From the NCBI RefSeq assembly GCF_000373925.1, contig NZ_KB892784.1, positions 1-49,410 on the forward strand: DNA of 49,410 bases, in the 5' to 3' direction. The position numbers were made by a program, and so were the translations under genes. Positions 25,057 through 33,192 of this stretch are shown here, piece after piece (the stretch's first letter is position 1; each line of letters starts with the position of its first letter). Under the pieces are notes generated by a model. That model searched no databases. It was given only the letters and a program-made list of their open reading frames with translations, and was not told the origin of the DNA. The DNA comes from Actinopolymorpha alba DSM 45243. Lineage in GTDB: Bacteria; Actinomycetota; Actinomycetes; Propionibacteriales; Actinopolymorphaceae.

Positions 25057-26559
25057 ATGCGTACCGCCCACACAGTCGCACAGGTTCGGGCCGCCGAGGC
25101 GGCCCTCATGGCCACCGTTCCCGAGGGCACGCTGATGCAGCGGGCGGCCGCCGGGCTCGCCACCGCGTGCGCGGATTTCCTCGGCGGCGTCTACGGCGCC
25201 GACATTGTGGTGTTGGCCGGGTCGGGTGACAACGGCGGCGACGCGTTGTACGCCGCCGCGCGGCTCGCCCGCCGCGGCGCCCGGGTAGGTGCGGTGTTGC
25301 TCGATCCGGCGAAGGCGCATCCGGGGGGGCTGGCCGCGTTGGGGCGCGCGGGCGGTCGGGTCATCGAGGCAGAGTCGTACGCCGCGAGCCTGGCCAGCGC
25401 CGACCTCGTCCTCGACGGGATCGTCGGGATCGGCGGCAAGCCCGGCTTGCGGCCGGCCGCTGCCGCGCTGATCGACCTGGTGGAGGCGTACGCCGTTCCT
25501 GTCGTCGCGGTCGACGTGCCCAGCGGCATCGACGTCGACACGGGGGAGGCGCCGGCGCGGCATGTACGGGCGACGCTGACGGTGACGTTTGGCACGCACA
25601 AGATCGGGCTGTTCGTGGACCCGGGAGCGACGGCGGCAGGAGCGGTCCACCTGGTCGACATCGGGCTGGCGCCGTATCTCCCCGCGCCTGCGGTGGAGGC
25701 GCTCCAGGCGGATGACGTGGCGGCCCGGATTCCGGTGCCCGAACGCGACTCGCACAAGTACTCCCGTGGCGTTCTCGGTGTGGTCGCGGGCTCCCGGCAG
25801 TACACCGGCGCGGCAGTCCTGGCGGTAGGTGGAGCGCTCGGTGGGCCGGCGGGAATGGTGCGGTACGTCGGACCGGAGGAGTCGGCGGTGTTCGTCCGGC
25901 AGCGCTGGCCCGAGGTGGTCGTGGGGGAGGGGCGGGTCCAGGCCTGGGTGGTGGGCTCCGGGCTGGGCGACGACCCCGCGCGCGCCGAGGACGTACGCCG
26001 GATCCTGGCCAGCGACCTGCCGGTGCTCGTCGACGCGGACGGGTTGCGGCACGTGCCGCCCGCCCAGGACAGCCGGCCAGGGGGCATCGGGGGACGGGAC
26101 AACCGGGGAGGGGACACCGGGAGGAACGACGTACCTCCCCGACCGGTCCTGCTGACCCCGCACGAAGGCGAGCTGGCCCGGATGCTGGAGGTTCCTCGCG
26201 AGGAGGTGGCGGCCCGCCGGTTGGCGTCGGCGCGGGCCGCGGCCCGGCGATGGAACTCGACGGTCCTCCTCAAGGGCGCCGCCACCCTGGTCGCGGCCCC
26301 CGACGGACGGGTCCGGGTCAACACGGTCGGAACGCCCTGGCTCGGGACCGCCGGCTCGGGCGACGTGCTCTCGGGGGTGTGCGGCTCCCTGCTCGCCGCC
26401 GGGCTCGATCCGCTCGAGGCGGGAAGCGTCGGCGCGTACCTCCATGCCGCGGCCGGGGTGTTGGCATCCCAGGGCGGTCCGATCACGGCGTTCGACCTGG
26501 TGCGTACGCTGCCGGTGGCCGTCCGCCTTGCCCTCACCCGGGCTGGTTCGCCGGCCTGA
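25057..26559 (+). CDS. nnr: Bifunctional NAD(P)H-hydrate repair enzyme (epimerase + ADP-dependent dehydratase)
   Basis: 500 aa. N-terminal YjeF_N epimerase domain (residues 1 to about 215): MQRAAAGLATACADF, GSGDNGGDALYAAARL, VDVPSGIDVDTGEAP. C-terminal dehydratase domain (about 230-500): SHKYSRGVLGVVAGS, VLVDADGLRHV, LLTPHEGELARMLEV, LLKGAATLV, and GTAGSGDVLSGVCGSLLAAG with the catalytic Asp. Repairs damaged NADHX/NADPHX. A Gly/Arg/Asp-rich insert of about 20 residues around residues 345-362 (GGIGGRDNRGGDTGRND) interrupts the dehydratase domain just before the TPHEGE loop. It is coded by short GC-rich repeats and is probably a surface loop. Confidence 0.94.
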   Translation: MRTAHTVAQVRAAEAALMATVPEGTLMQRAAAGLATACADFLGGVYGADIVVLAGSGDNGGDALYAAARLARRGARVGAVLLDPAKAHPGGLAALGRAGGRVIEAESYAASLASADLVLDGIVGIGGKPGLRPAAAALIDLVEAYAVPVVAVDVPSGIDVDTGEAPARHVRATLTVTFGTHKIGLFVDPGATAAGAVHLVDIGLAPYLPAPAVEALQADDVAARIPVPERDSHKYSRGVLGVVAGSRQYTGAAVLAVGGALGGPAGMVRYVGPEESAVFVRQRWPEVVVGEGRVQAWVVGSGLGDDPARAEDVRRILASDLPVLVDADGLRHVPPAQDSRPGGIGGRDNRGGDTGRNDVPPRPVLLTPHEGELARMLEVPREEVAARRLASARAAARRWNSTVLLKGAATLVAAPDGRVRVNTVGTPWLGTAGSGDVLSGVCGSLLAAGLDPLEAGSVGAYLHAAAGVLASQGGPITAFDLVRTLPVAVRLALTRAGSPA

Positions 26560-26584
26560 TCGCGACGAGCGAAGCGCCGGTTGG

Positions 26585-26740
26585 ACTACCAGTCGGTTGA
26601 TCGACGCGGTGGTTGCGTCCACCGCGCTCGAGCAGCCTCGACCCGTACTCCTGCTCACGAGCGATCCCGATGACCTCAACCGCCTGCTGGATGAGCCGCA
26701 TCGGCCGAGATCAGAGCGGGTCGCCGTGATACCTGTCTGA
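26585..26740 (+). pseudogene. C-terminal relic of a PIN-domain (VapC-like) toxin
   Basis: The plus frame ending at TGA 26738-26740 reads LIDAVVASTALEQPRPVLLL, then TSDPDDLNRLLD, ending RVAVIPV. This is the final part of PIN-domain ribonucleases: the D-A-x-x-A helix with a catalytic Asp, then the LTSDPDDL strand/turn and the closing V-x-V strand. No start codon or N-terminal half with the first catalytic Asp exists upstream, since that space is the 3' end of the nnr gene. A decayed toxin gene is the simplest reading. Confidence 0.6.
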
Positions 26741-26768
26741 CCAGTCACCTGGTCAGCTGGCCTGATGG

Positions 26769-27896
26769 TCAGGTGGACGGCGGGCGGTGGGGGTACGCCG
26801 AGGGCCGTGCGGAGGGGTACCTGTCGAGGTAGGCCGCCAGGTCGATCGCGGGGGTTCGTACCGCCGTCGCCGCGAGCACCGCGTCGACGATCGCGAGTGT
26901 CACTGCGTCTGCGGCGGCTGCCTGCACGGCCGCGATTCCACCGACCTCGGCGGCGCCAGGCCAGGATCCGAGGGCGGCCACGCGGGGCTCGATCTGGCCG
27001 GTGGCGAGCGCGAAGATGCTGTCGCCGTCGACAAGCGTGTGAACGGGCCGGACCGCTCGGGCGAGTCCGTCATGGGCGGCCGACGCCATCCGTCCCAGCT
27101 GGGGATGGCTGAGTCGGGCGTTCGTGGCGACCACGGCGAGGGTGGTGTTGAGCTGGTCGCCCGAGAGCGGTGCCGACGTGTGCGCGGCGGCCTCGGACGG
27201 GTCGGGAACGCGGGGGCGCAGCGACTCGTCCTCGACGTACTGCGCCGCGAGCAGTGCTCCCGAATCCGGCAGGCACGGCGATCCGAACGCGTTGGCCACC
27301 GCAAGGGCACCGACGATGACACCGCCGTCGAGCCGGATGCTCGCGGTGCCGATGCCACCCTTCAGGCTGGAGATACTGAACGCCGCGCCCGTGCCGGCAC
27401 CCACGCAGCCGGTCCGGATCGCGCCGCCAGCGGCATTGGTCGCCGCCTGGTAGCCGAGGTCGGCGTCGGGGCGGGCGGTGGGGTCTCCGCCCTTGCCGAG
27501 ATCGAAGACGATGGCCGCGGGTACGACGGGGACGACCACCCCGGGGCCGACCGGCACGCCGCGGCCGTGTTCCTCGCACCAGCGCTGGACCCCGACCGCC
27601 GCGACCAGGCCGTACGAACTCCCGCCCGCCAGCGTCACGGCGTCCACCGTGTCGACGAGCGTGCCGGGTGCGAGAGTGTCGGTCTCGTGCGTACCTGGTC
27701 CGCCGCCACGCACGTCCACCGCGCCGAGCGTGCCAGGTGGAGGGATGACGGCGGTGACACCGGTCAGCCAGCCGTCACCGATCCGCTCCGCCTGCCCGAC
27801 GAGGACACCTGGAACGTCGGTGAGTGCGCCGTACGGGTTCGCCTTCGCGTCCACAGGCACCCACCCTAGGCCAGCTCCCAGTCCCTTCGTGATCAT
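26769..27896 (-). CDS. P1-family N-terminal nucleophile peptidase/hydrolase (DmpA-like)
   Basis: 375 aa. Family pattern: GALTDVPGVLVGQAE at the N-terminus, TGVTAVIPPPGTLGAVDVRG, TLAGGSSYGL, and the processing region SSLKGGIGTASIRLDGG, where self-cleavage before the Thr (or the nearby Ser) should create the catalytic nucleophile. The C-terminal chain has TLAVVATNARLSHPQLGRMA and HDGLARAVRPVHTLVDGDS. Members are beta-aminopeptidases, L-aminopeptidases and 6-aminohexanoate-oligomer hydrolases. The first codons (ATGATCACG) lie inside the left arm of the inverted repeat at 27888-27964. Divergent from alr. Confidence 0.9.
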   Translation of the reverse strand: MITKGLGAGLGWVPVDAKANPYGALTDVPGVLVGQAERIGDGWLTGVTAVIPPPGTLGAVDVRGGGPGTHETDTLAPGTLVDTVDAVTLAGGSSYGLVAAVGVQRWCEEHGRGVPVGPGVVVPVVPAAIVFDLGKGGDPTARPDADLGYQAATNAAGGAIRTGCVGAGTGAAFSISSLKGGIGTASIRLDGGVIVGALAVANAFGSPCLPDSGALLAAQYVEDESLRPRVPDPSEAAAHTSAPLSGDQLNTTLAVVATNARLSHPQLGRMASAAHDGLARAVRPVHTLVDGDSIFALATGQIEPRVAALGSWPGAAEVGGIAAVQAAAADAVTLAIVDAVLAATAVRTPAIDLAAYLDRYPSARPSAYPHRPPST

Positions 27897-27964
27897 GATC
27901 GCGGCGATGAAGGCTTTCCGGACATATAACCCCTTACAGCTTCATGATCTGAATCATGATCACG
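27888..27964. promoter_or_regulatory. Nested inverted repeat between the P1 peptidase gene and alr
   Basis: CGTGATCATGAT (27888-27899) and ATCATGATCACG (27953-27964) are exact reverse complements. Inside them ATGAAG (27907-27912) faces CTTCAT (27940-27945). The centre is AT-rich with TATAAC on the plus strand and TTATAT on the minus strand, possible -10 elements in both directions. The left arm covers the start codon of the peptidase gene, so binding or folding would affect its translation or transcription. Confidence 0.6.
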
Positions 27965-28030
27965 GGCGCGGCAGGTCGCGCGGGGCGTCGGAGATTGGGT
28001 GGGGGAGTCGCCTGGAACACTAGAGCCGTC

Positions 28031-29176
28031 ATGGAAGCAGCAGTCCGAGCCGAGGCACGCGTCGATCTCGCGGCGATCCGCGCGAATGTCACCGTGCTCC
28101 GCGAGCGCGCACCCGGCGCCGAGGTCATGGCCGTGGTGAAGGCCGACGGCTACGGCCACGGGCTCGTGCCCTCCGCCCGCGCCGCGCTCGCCGGAGGCGC
28201 CACCTGGCTCGGCGTCTCCAACGTCGAGGAGGCGGTAGCCCTCCGCACCGCCGGCATCACCGAGCCGCGGATCCTGTCCTGGCTGGCTACGCCGGGGGAG
28301 CGGTGGACCGAGGCGCTGGCTGCCAAGGTCGACGTCGCGGCGTATTCCCCGTGGCAGCTTTCCGAGATCGCCGAGGCGGCGGCGAGCCGGGGCGTAGCCG
28401 CGCGGGTGCACCTCAAGATCGACTCCGGCCTCAACCGCGGCGGCGCCCACCCGCGCGACTGGCCCGCCCTCGTCGACGCCGCCCTCAGCGCGCAGGCTGA
28501 CGGCACCGTCGCGGTCGTTGGGCTGTGGTCCCACCTCGCCCGGGCCGACGAGCCGGGTCACCCGTCGATCACCCAGCAGCTCGACGCCTTCCGCGAGGCG
28601 GTGGCGTTCGCCGAACGCGTCGGCATCCAGCCCGAGGTCCGCCACCTCGCCAACTCCGCGGCCACCCTCACCGTCCCGGACGCACACTTCGATCTCGTCC
28701 GCCCCGGCATCGCGGTCTATGGCCTGTCACCGATCCCCGAGACGGCGCCGTCCGACCAGCTCGGCCTGGTGCCCGCCATGACGCTGCGAGCGAGATTCGC
28801 GCTGGTCAAACGGGTGCGAGCGGGAGAAGGTGTGTCGTACGGCCATAAGTACGTCACGCCACGGGAGACGACGTTGGGACTGGTTCCGCTGGGCTACGCC
28901 GACGGGGTGCCGCGCGCCGCGAGCGGCGTCGGCCCGGTGTGGGCGGCCGGGAGTCGCCGGACCATCGCCGGCGTGGTCTGCATGGATCAGTTCGTCCTCG
29001 ACCTCGATGACGACCCGGCGGTCGCGGGGGACGAGGTGGTGCTGTTCGGCCCGGGTACGTCCGGTGAGCCCACCGCACAGGACTGGGCGGAGGCGACCGG
29101 CACGATCTCGTACGAGATCGTCACCCGGATCGGTGCGCGGGTTCCCCGCCGCTATGCCGGCGAGGAGCCGCGATGA
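28031..29176 (+). CDS. alr: Alanine racemase
   Basis: 381 aa from ATG at 28031; the frame is open upstream only into the regulatory region. PLP-dependent interconversion of L- and D-alanine for peptidoglycan. PLP Lys37 in VMAVVKADGYGHG; substrate and PLP loops HLKIDSGLNRGG, GLWSHLARADEPGHP; the opposite-face catalytic Tyr in VSYGHKYVTP; and GVVCMDQFVLDL. All catalytic parts are intact. The stop overlaps the next ATG by 4 bp. Confidence 0.97.
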   Translation: MEAAVRAEARVDLAAIRANVTVLRERAPGAEVMAVVKADGYGHGLVPSARAALAGGATWLGVSNVEEAVALRTAGITEPRILSWLATPGERWTEALAAKVDVAAYSPWQLSEIAEAAASRGVAARVHLKIDSGLNRGGAHPRDWPALVDAALSAQADGTVAVVGLWSHLARADEPGHPSITQQLDAFREAVAFAERVGIQPEVRHLANSAATLTVPDAHFDLVRPGIAVYGLSPIPETAPSDQLGLVPAMTLRARFALVKRVRAGEGVSYGHKYVTPRETTLGLVPLGYADGVPRAASGVGPVWAAGSRRTIAGVVCMDQFVLDLDDDPAVAGDEVVLFGPGTSGEPTAQDWAEATGTISYEIVTRIGARVPRRYAGEEPR

Positions 29177-30273
29177 GTGGCGGTGGCGGCAACCTCCTCG
29201 GCCGGCGCACCGGCCTACTGGGCGTCGCGACCGGCGTCCTGGCGGCCGGTGCCGCGGCGGGGGCAGCTGCCGGACTCGCCGTCGAGCGCTACGTCGTCGG
29301 CCGGCGGCGCGCCCGCGATCCCGAGCTGGAGGAGCCGCTCGGCTCGCGCCGCGGTACCCCCACCATCGTCAAGACCCGCGACGGCGTCGAGTTGTACGCC
29401 GAGGTCGACAACGTGTCCGTGAGCGTGGCTGACGCCCCGCTCACGGTGGTCTTCTGCCATGGGTACGCCCTGAACCTCGACTGCTGGCACTTCCAGCGGA
29501 TCGCCCTCGCCGGCGAGGCCCGGCTGGTCTTCTATGACCAGCGTTCCCACGGCCGCTCCGGGCGTTCGCCGCGCGACCTGTGCAACGTCGACCAGCTCGG
29601 CAAGGATCTCGCGGGGGTTCTGGAGGACATCGCCCCTGACGGCCCGCTCGTCCTCGTCGGACACTCCATGGGCGGGATGTCCGTCCTGGCGCTCGCCGAC
29701 CAGCAGCCCGAGCTCTTCGCCGAGCGGGTGGTGGGTGTCGGACTGCTGGCGACCAGCGCCGGCGGCCTCGACCGAGTGACGCTGGGCGTGCCCGGGCCCG
29801 TCGGCCGGCTCGTCCACCGGCTCACCCCGGCCGTCGTCGCGGCCCTGGCGCGGGTGCCCGACCTGGTGGAGCACAGCCGCAAGGCGGGGAGCGACATCGG
29901 GTATCTCCTGGCCAAGCGGTATTCATTCGGCTCGAAGGTGCCGTCGTCGCGGGTGGAGTTCGTCGCGGAGATGCTCGCGGCCACGCCGATCGAGGTGGTG
30001 GCGGACTTCTATCCGGGGTTCGCCGAGCATGACAAGTACCACGCGCTGGAGGCTCTGAACGGCGTGGAGACGCTGGTGATCGGCGGTCGCAACGACCTCA
30101 TCACGCCGGTCGAGCACAGCCGGGAGATCGCCGAGCGCCATCCCGCGGCGGAGTACATCGAGCTGTCGAACGCCGGGCACATGTTCCTCATCGAGTATCC
30201 CGAGGTCGTCAACGCGGCCTTGTGCGAGCTGGTGGAGCGGGCCCGTGAGGCCGCACGGACGATGACGTCGTGA
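29173..30273 (+). CDS. Alpha/beta-fold hydrolase, membrane-anchored
   Basis: 366 aa, ATG overlapping the alr stop (ATGA). Residues about 13-38 form an Ala/Gly-rich hydrophobic helix (LLGVATGVLAAGAAAGAAAG), probably a membrane anchor. The hydrolase domain follows: FCHGYALNLDCWHFQ (oxyanion HG), YDQRSHGRSG, nucleophile elbow GHSMGGMSV with Ser165, GGRNDLITPVEHSRE with the acid, and SNAGHMFLIEYPE with the catalytic His. It is regularly found between alr and tsaE in actinobacteria. Substrate unknown; an ester or lipid is plausible. Confidence 0.9.
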   Translation: MSGGGGNLLGRRTGLLGVATGVLAAGAAAGAAAGLAVERYVVGRRRARDPELEEPLGSRRGTPTIVKTRDGVELYAEVDNVSVSVADAPLTVVFCHGYALNLDCWHFQRIALAGEARLVFYDQRSHGRSGRSPRDLCNVDQLGKDLAGVLEDIAPDGPLVLVGHSMGGMSVLALADQQPELFAERVVGVGLLATSAGGLDRVTLGVPGPVGRLVHRLTPAVVAALARVPDLVEHSRKAGSDIGYLLAKRYSFGSKVPSSRVEFVAEMLAATPIEVVADFYPGFAEHDKYHALEALNGVETLVIGGRNDLITPVEHSREIAERHPAAEYIELSNAGHMFLIEYPEVVNAALCELVERAREAARTMTS

Positions 30274-30339
30274 GCCTGGAGGCCTGGTGGCCGTCATGAT
30301 CTGCCCGCACCGCCAAGACACCGACTGGAGCGGCCTGCC

Positions 30340-31359
30340 GTGATCGATCTGCACGTCGTCGAGGCGAAGCCCGCCGACGCGCCGTACCTCGTGGAGGTCA
30401 TCCACGCGGCGTTCGGCGCCCGCCCACCTCTCGACCCGCCGGGCACCGCCATGCAGGAGACGGCCGCGACCGTCGAGGCGGCCGTGCGGGAGTACGGCGG
30501 CCTGCTGGCCCGGGTCGACGGTGAACCCGCCGGCGCGATCCTCTTCTCCGAGTCAACCCCGATTTCCGGGAGCACCCCGCCCCGTGACGACTCGGACCCT
30601 GACGGGGGTGCGAGGTGGCTTGAGCTGCGACGGGTCTCGGTGCACCCGAGGTTCCAGCACCGTGGCGTCGCGACCGCGATGGTGGGCTGTGCCGAGGAGG
30701 TGGCCGAGGGGCGCTCGGTCGACGGCGTACGCCTGGTCGCGCGGGCGGAGCTACCCGCGACACTGGCGTTCTGGCGCCACCGCGGCTACGTCGAGGCGGG
30801 GCGCAGCGGACCGAACGTCGCTCTGGTCAAACGGATACCCGTCGAGTTCGCCGTGCCGACGGCCACCGACATGCGCGCGGTGGGTGAACGCCTGGCCGGC
30901 GTGGTGCGCCCCGGCGACCTCGTGCTGCTCGCCGGCGAACTCGGTGCCGGCAAGACCACGTTGACGCAGGGGCTTGGCGCCGGACTCGCGGTGCGGGGCG
31001 AGGTGACGTCGCCGACGTTCGTCATCTCCCGCGTCCACCCGTCGACCGTCAGCGGGCCACCGCTCGTACACGTGGACGCCTACCGTCTGGGCGGGGTGGC
31101 CGAGCTCGACGACCTCGACCTGGACATGTCCCTGGACGAGGCGGTCACCGTCGTGGAATGGGGCGAAGGACTGGCCGAAGGCCTCGCCGAGGACCGGCTC
31201 GAGGTGGTGCTGACCCGCTCGACTGGAGCGGCGGCCGGTGTCCCCAGCGACGGCGAATCCGCGGATCCGCGCTGGGTCCGGATCATCCCGGTGGGCCGCC
31301 GCTGGGTCGACGCCCCGCTGCGGGCGAGCCTTTCGCCCGACGCTGGTGGAGCCGCCTGA
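30340..31359 (+). CDS. tsaE: GNAT acetyltransferase fused to TsaE (tRNA t6A ATPase)
   Basis: 339 aa, GTG start. Residues 1 to about 165 are a GNAT domain: VEAKPADAPYLVEVIHAAFG, LRRVSVHPRFQHRGVATAMV (acetyl-CoA loop), LAFWRHRGYVEAGRSG. Residues about 175-325 are TsaE: Walker A LLAGELGAGKTTLTQGLG, SPTFVISRVHP, HVDAYRLGG, SLDEAVTVVEWGE. TsaE is normally a stand-alone protein of about 150 aa that powers the TsaB/TsaD complex making N6-threonylcarbamoyladenosine in tRNA. tsaB, rimI and tsaD lie downstream, so the TsaE half is in its usual setting. The acceptor of the GNAT half is unknown. No internal stop or RBS splits the halves. Confidence 0.93.
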   Translation: MIDLHVVEAKPADAPYLVEVIHAAFGARPPLDPPGTAMQETAATVEAAVREYGGLLARVDGEPAGAILFSESTPISGSTPPRDDSDPDGGARWLELRRVSVHPRFQHRGVATAMVGCAEEVAEGRSVDGVRLVARAELPATLAFWRHRGYVEAGRSGPNVALVKRIPVEFAVPTATDMRAVGERLAGVVRPGDLVLLAGELGAGKTTLTQGLGAGLAVRGEVTSPTFVISRVHPSTVSGPPLVHVDAYRLGGVAELDDLDLDMSLDEAVTVVEWGEGLAEGLAEDRLEVVLTRSTGAAAGVPSDGESADPRWVRIIPVGRRWVDAPLRASLSPDAGGAA

Positions 31360-31446
31360 CGCGAAGCGACAGCCGGCCAACACTGGCCAGTGAGGTTCCA
31401 GTCACCGTCCGAAGTTTTGATCATGGCGGTTGAACGAGGCGCCGGC

Positions 31447-31534
31447 GGCTGTGTCTACGAACGCCACGGGCTGTGCCGACGAACGCCAGCGGCTGTGCCG
31501 ACGGGCGCCATGGGCTGTGTCGACGAACGCCATG
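31447..31534. repeat. Four tandem 22-bp repeats before the phoD gene
   Basis: Units start at 31447, 31469, 31491 and 31513. Each begins GGCTGTG and follows the pattern GGCTGTG(T/C)C(G/T)ACG(A/G), then (A/G)CGCCA plus two variable bases. The repeat length is not a multiple of three and it lies upstream of the likely start codon, so it is not expected to be translated. No unique spacers exist, which rules out CRISPR. Confidence 0.85.
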
Positions 31535-31555
31535 GGCGGCGGGGAAAGGGGAGCC

Positions 31556-33169
31556 ATGGGTGGGGTACGCCGGCAGGGTGGGGCAGGATCCGGAACGCCG
31601 AACCGGTTGGGACGTCGCGGGTTCATCGGGCTCGGCGGGGTGAGCGCCGCCGCGTTACTGCTCGGGACCGGCACGGTGGGCGCCGGTCGCGCGAAGGCCG
31701 CGGGGCCGATGCCGGGATATCCGTTCTCCCTCGGTGTGGCCTCTGGCGATCCACTACCTGACAGCGTGGTGCTGTGGACCCGCCTGGCCCCGGAGCCGCT
31801 GGCCGAGGACGGGCTCGGTGGGATGCCGGCGCGGAAGGTCGTCGTGCGGTACGAGGTCGCGACGGACGAGCGGTTCCGCGAGGTCGTCGCCCGGGGTGAG
31901 GCGGCGGCGGTTCCCGAACTCGCGCACTCGGTGCACATCGACGCGAGGGGCCTGCGTCCCGGCCGGGAGTACTTCTACCGCTTCCGGGCAGGTAGCGAGA
32001 CCAGCCCCGTCGGCCGCACCCGCACCGCGCCCGCCGAGGACGCACGGGTGGGTGACCTGAGGTTCGCGTTCGTCTCCTGCCAGCACTACGAGGAGGGCTA
32101 CTTCTCGGCGTACCGCCATCTCCTCGCCGACGACCCGGATCTGGTCGCGCACTGCGGTGACTACATCTACGAGTCGCCGTCGGGTCTTGCGGTGCGGCCG
32201 CGGACGCACGTGGTCGGCGAGCCCTACGACCTGCGTGCCTACCGCCTGCGGTACGCGCAGTACAAAACCGACCCCGACCTGCAGCGGGCGCACGTCCAGC
32301 TGCCCTGGATCTTCACCTACGACGACCACGAGGTCGACAACAACTGGGCCGGCCCGATCTCGGAGTTCTACCCGGAGGTCTCGATCGAGGAGTTCCTCCT
32401 CCGGCGTACCCAGGCGTTCCAGGCGTACTACGAACACCTTCCGCTGCGGCCGTCGCGCCAGCCGCGGGGTACGGAGATCCCGCTGTACCGCAGGTTCCGG
32501 TACGGCAACCTCGCCACCTTCCAGGTGCTCGACGGCCGGCAGTACCGCGACCCGCAACTGCCCTGCGCCGACCCGATGGACTGCGAGGGGCGTACCGACC
32601 CTGACCGGACGATGCTCGGCAGCCAGCAGGAACGCTGGCTGCTCGACGGCCTGCGGCGCAGTCGGTCCACCTGGAACGTCCTCGTCCAGCAGGTGCCGTT
32701 CACCCAACTCGACGAGCTCGAAGGGGACGGTTTCAGATTCGGCAAGGACAACTGGAACTACTTCCCGGCCGCCCGCCAGAAGATCGTCGACGTTCTCGCC
32801 GAACGGCCGTCGCTGAACGGCATCGTGATCGGCGGCGAGATCCACCGGCATCTGGCGGCGGACATCAAGCGGGACGCGGATTACGCGGACCCGGCCGCGC
32901 CCGCGGTGGCGTCAGAGTTCGTGGCGACGTCCGTCGCATCTGGGGGTAACGGCAATCCCAGCAGCGCCTGGGTTTCGCGGATCATGCGGGAGAACCCGCA
33001 CATCCCGTACGCCCACGAGCGCCGGGGGTACGTACGGTGCGAGATCCGGCAGGACCAGTGGCGGACCGACTTCCAGGTCCTGCCGTACGTCACCACCGCC
33101 GACTCGCCGGTGGAGACCGGCGCGTCGTTCGTGGTCGAGGCGGGCCGCCCCGGCCTCCAGCCGGCCTGA
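31556..33169 (+). CDS. phoD: PhoD-like alkaline phosphatase/phosphodiesterase, Tat-secreted
   Basis: 537 aa from ATG at 31556, with GGAAAGGGGAG 5 nt upstream; the open frame before it runs through the 22-bp repeats. Twin-arginine signal: NRLGRRGFIGLGGVSAAALL (Arg20-Arg21). Mature protein: FSLGVASGDPLPDSVVLWTR, FAFVSCQHYEEGYFSAYRHL, LVAHCGDYIYE (metal-binding Asp), TYDDHEVDNNW, FQVLDGRQYRD and IGGEIHRHL with metal-binding His. Ca/Fe-type PhoD enzymes release phosphate from mono- and diesters outside the cell. It sits inside the t6A gene run, between tsaE and tsaB. No PHO box could be recognised with confidence upstream. Confidence 0.92.
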   Translation: MGGVRRQGGAGSGTPNRLGRRGFIGLGGVSAAALLLGTGTVGAGRAKAAGPMPGYPFSLGVASGDPLPDSVVLWTRLAPEPLAEDGLGGMPARKVVVRYEVATDERFREVVARGEAAAVPELAHSVHIDARGLRPGREYFYRFRAGSETSPVGRTRTAPAEDARVGDLRFAFVSCQHYEEGYFSAYRHLLADDPDLVAHCGDYIYESPSGLAVRPRTHVVGEPYDLRAYRLRYAQYKTDPDLQRAHVQLPWIFTYDDHEVDNNWAGPISEFYPEVSIEEFLLRRTQAFQAYYEHLPLRPSRQPRGTEIPLYRRFRYGNLATFQVLDGRQYRDPQLPCADPMDCEGRTDPDRTMLGSQQERWLLDGLRRSRSTWNVLVQQVPFTQLDELEGDGFRFGKDNWNYFPAARQKIVDVLAERPSLNGIVIGGEIHRHLAADIKRDADYADPAAPAVASEFVATSVASGGNGNPSSAWVSRIMRENPHIPYAHERRGYVRCEIRQDQWRTDFQVLPYVTTADSPVETGASFVVEAGRPGLQPA

Positions 33170-33179
33170 ACGCGCGGAC

Positions 33180-33185
33180 TAGCCT
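33180..33185 (+). promoter_or_regulatory. Candidate -10 hexamer (TAGCCT) for a leaderless tsaB mRNA
   Basis: TAGCCT is exactly 7 nt before the GTG start at 33193 and no RBS is visible in gacgaac. The same hexamer and spacing occur before dapD (39099). Confidence 0.5.
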
Positions 33186-33192
33186 GACGAAC

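Noticed and set aside
31447-31534. CRISPR array
   Set aside because: Repeats are contiguous with no spacers and are only 22 bp long; no cas genes are present.
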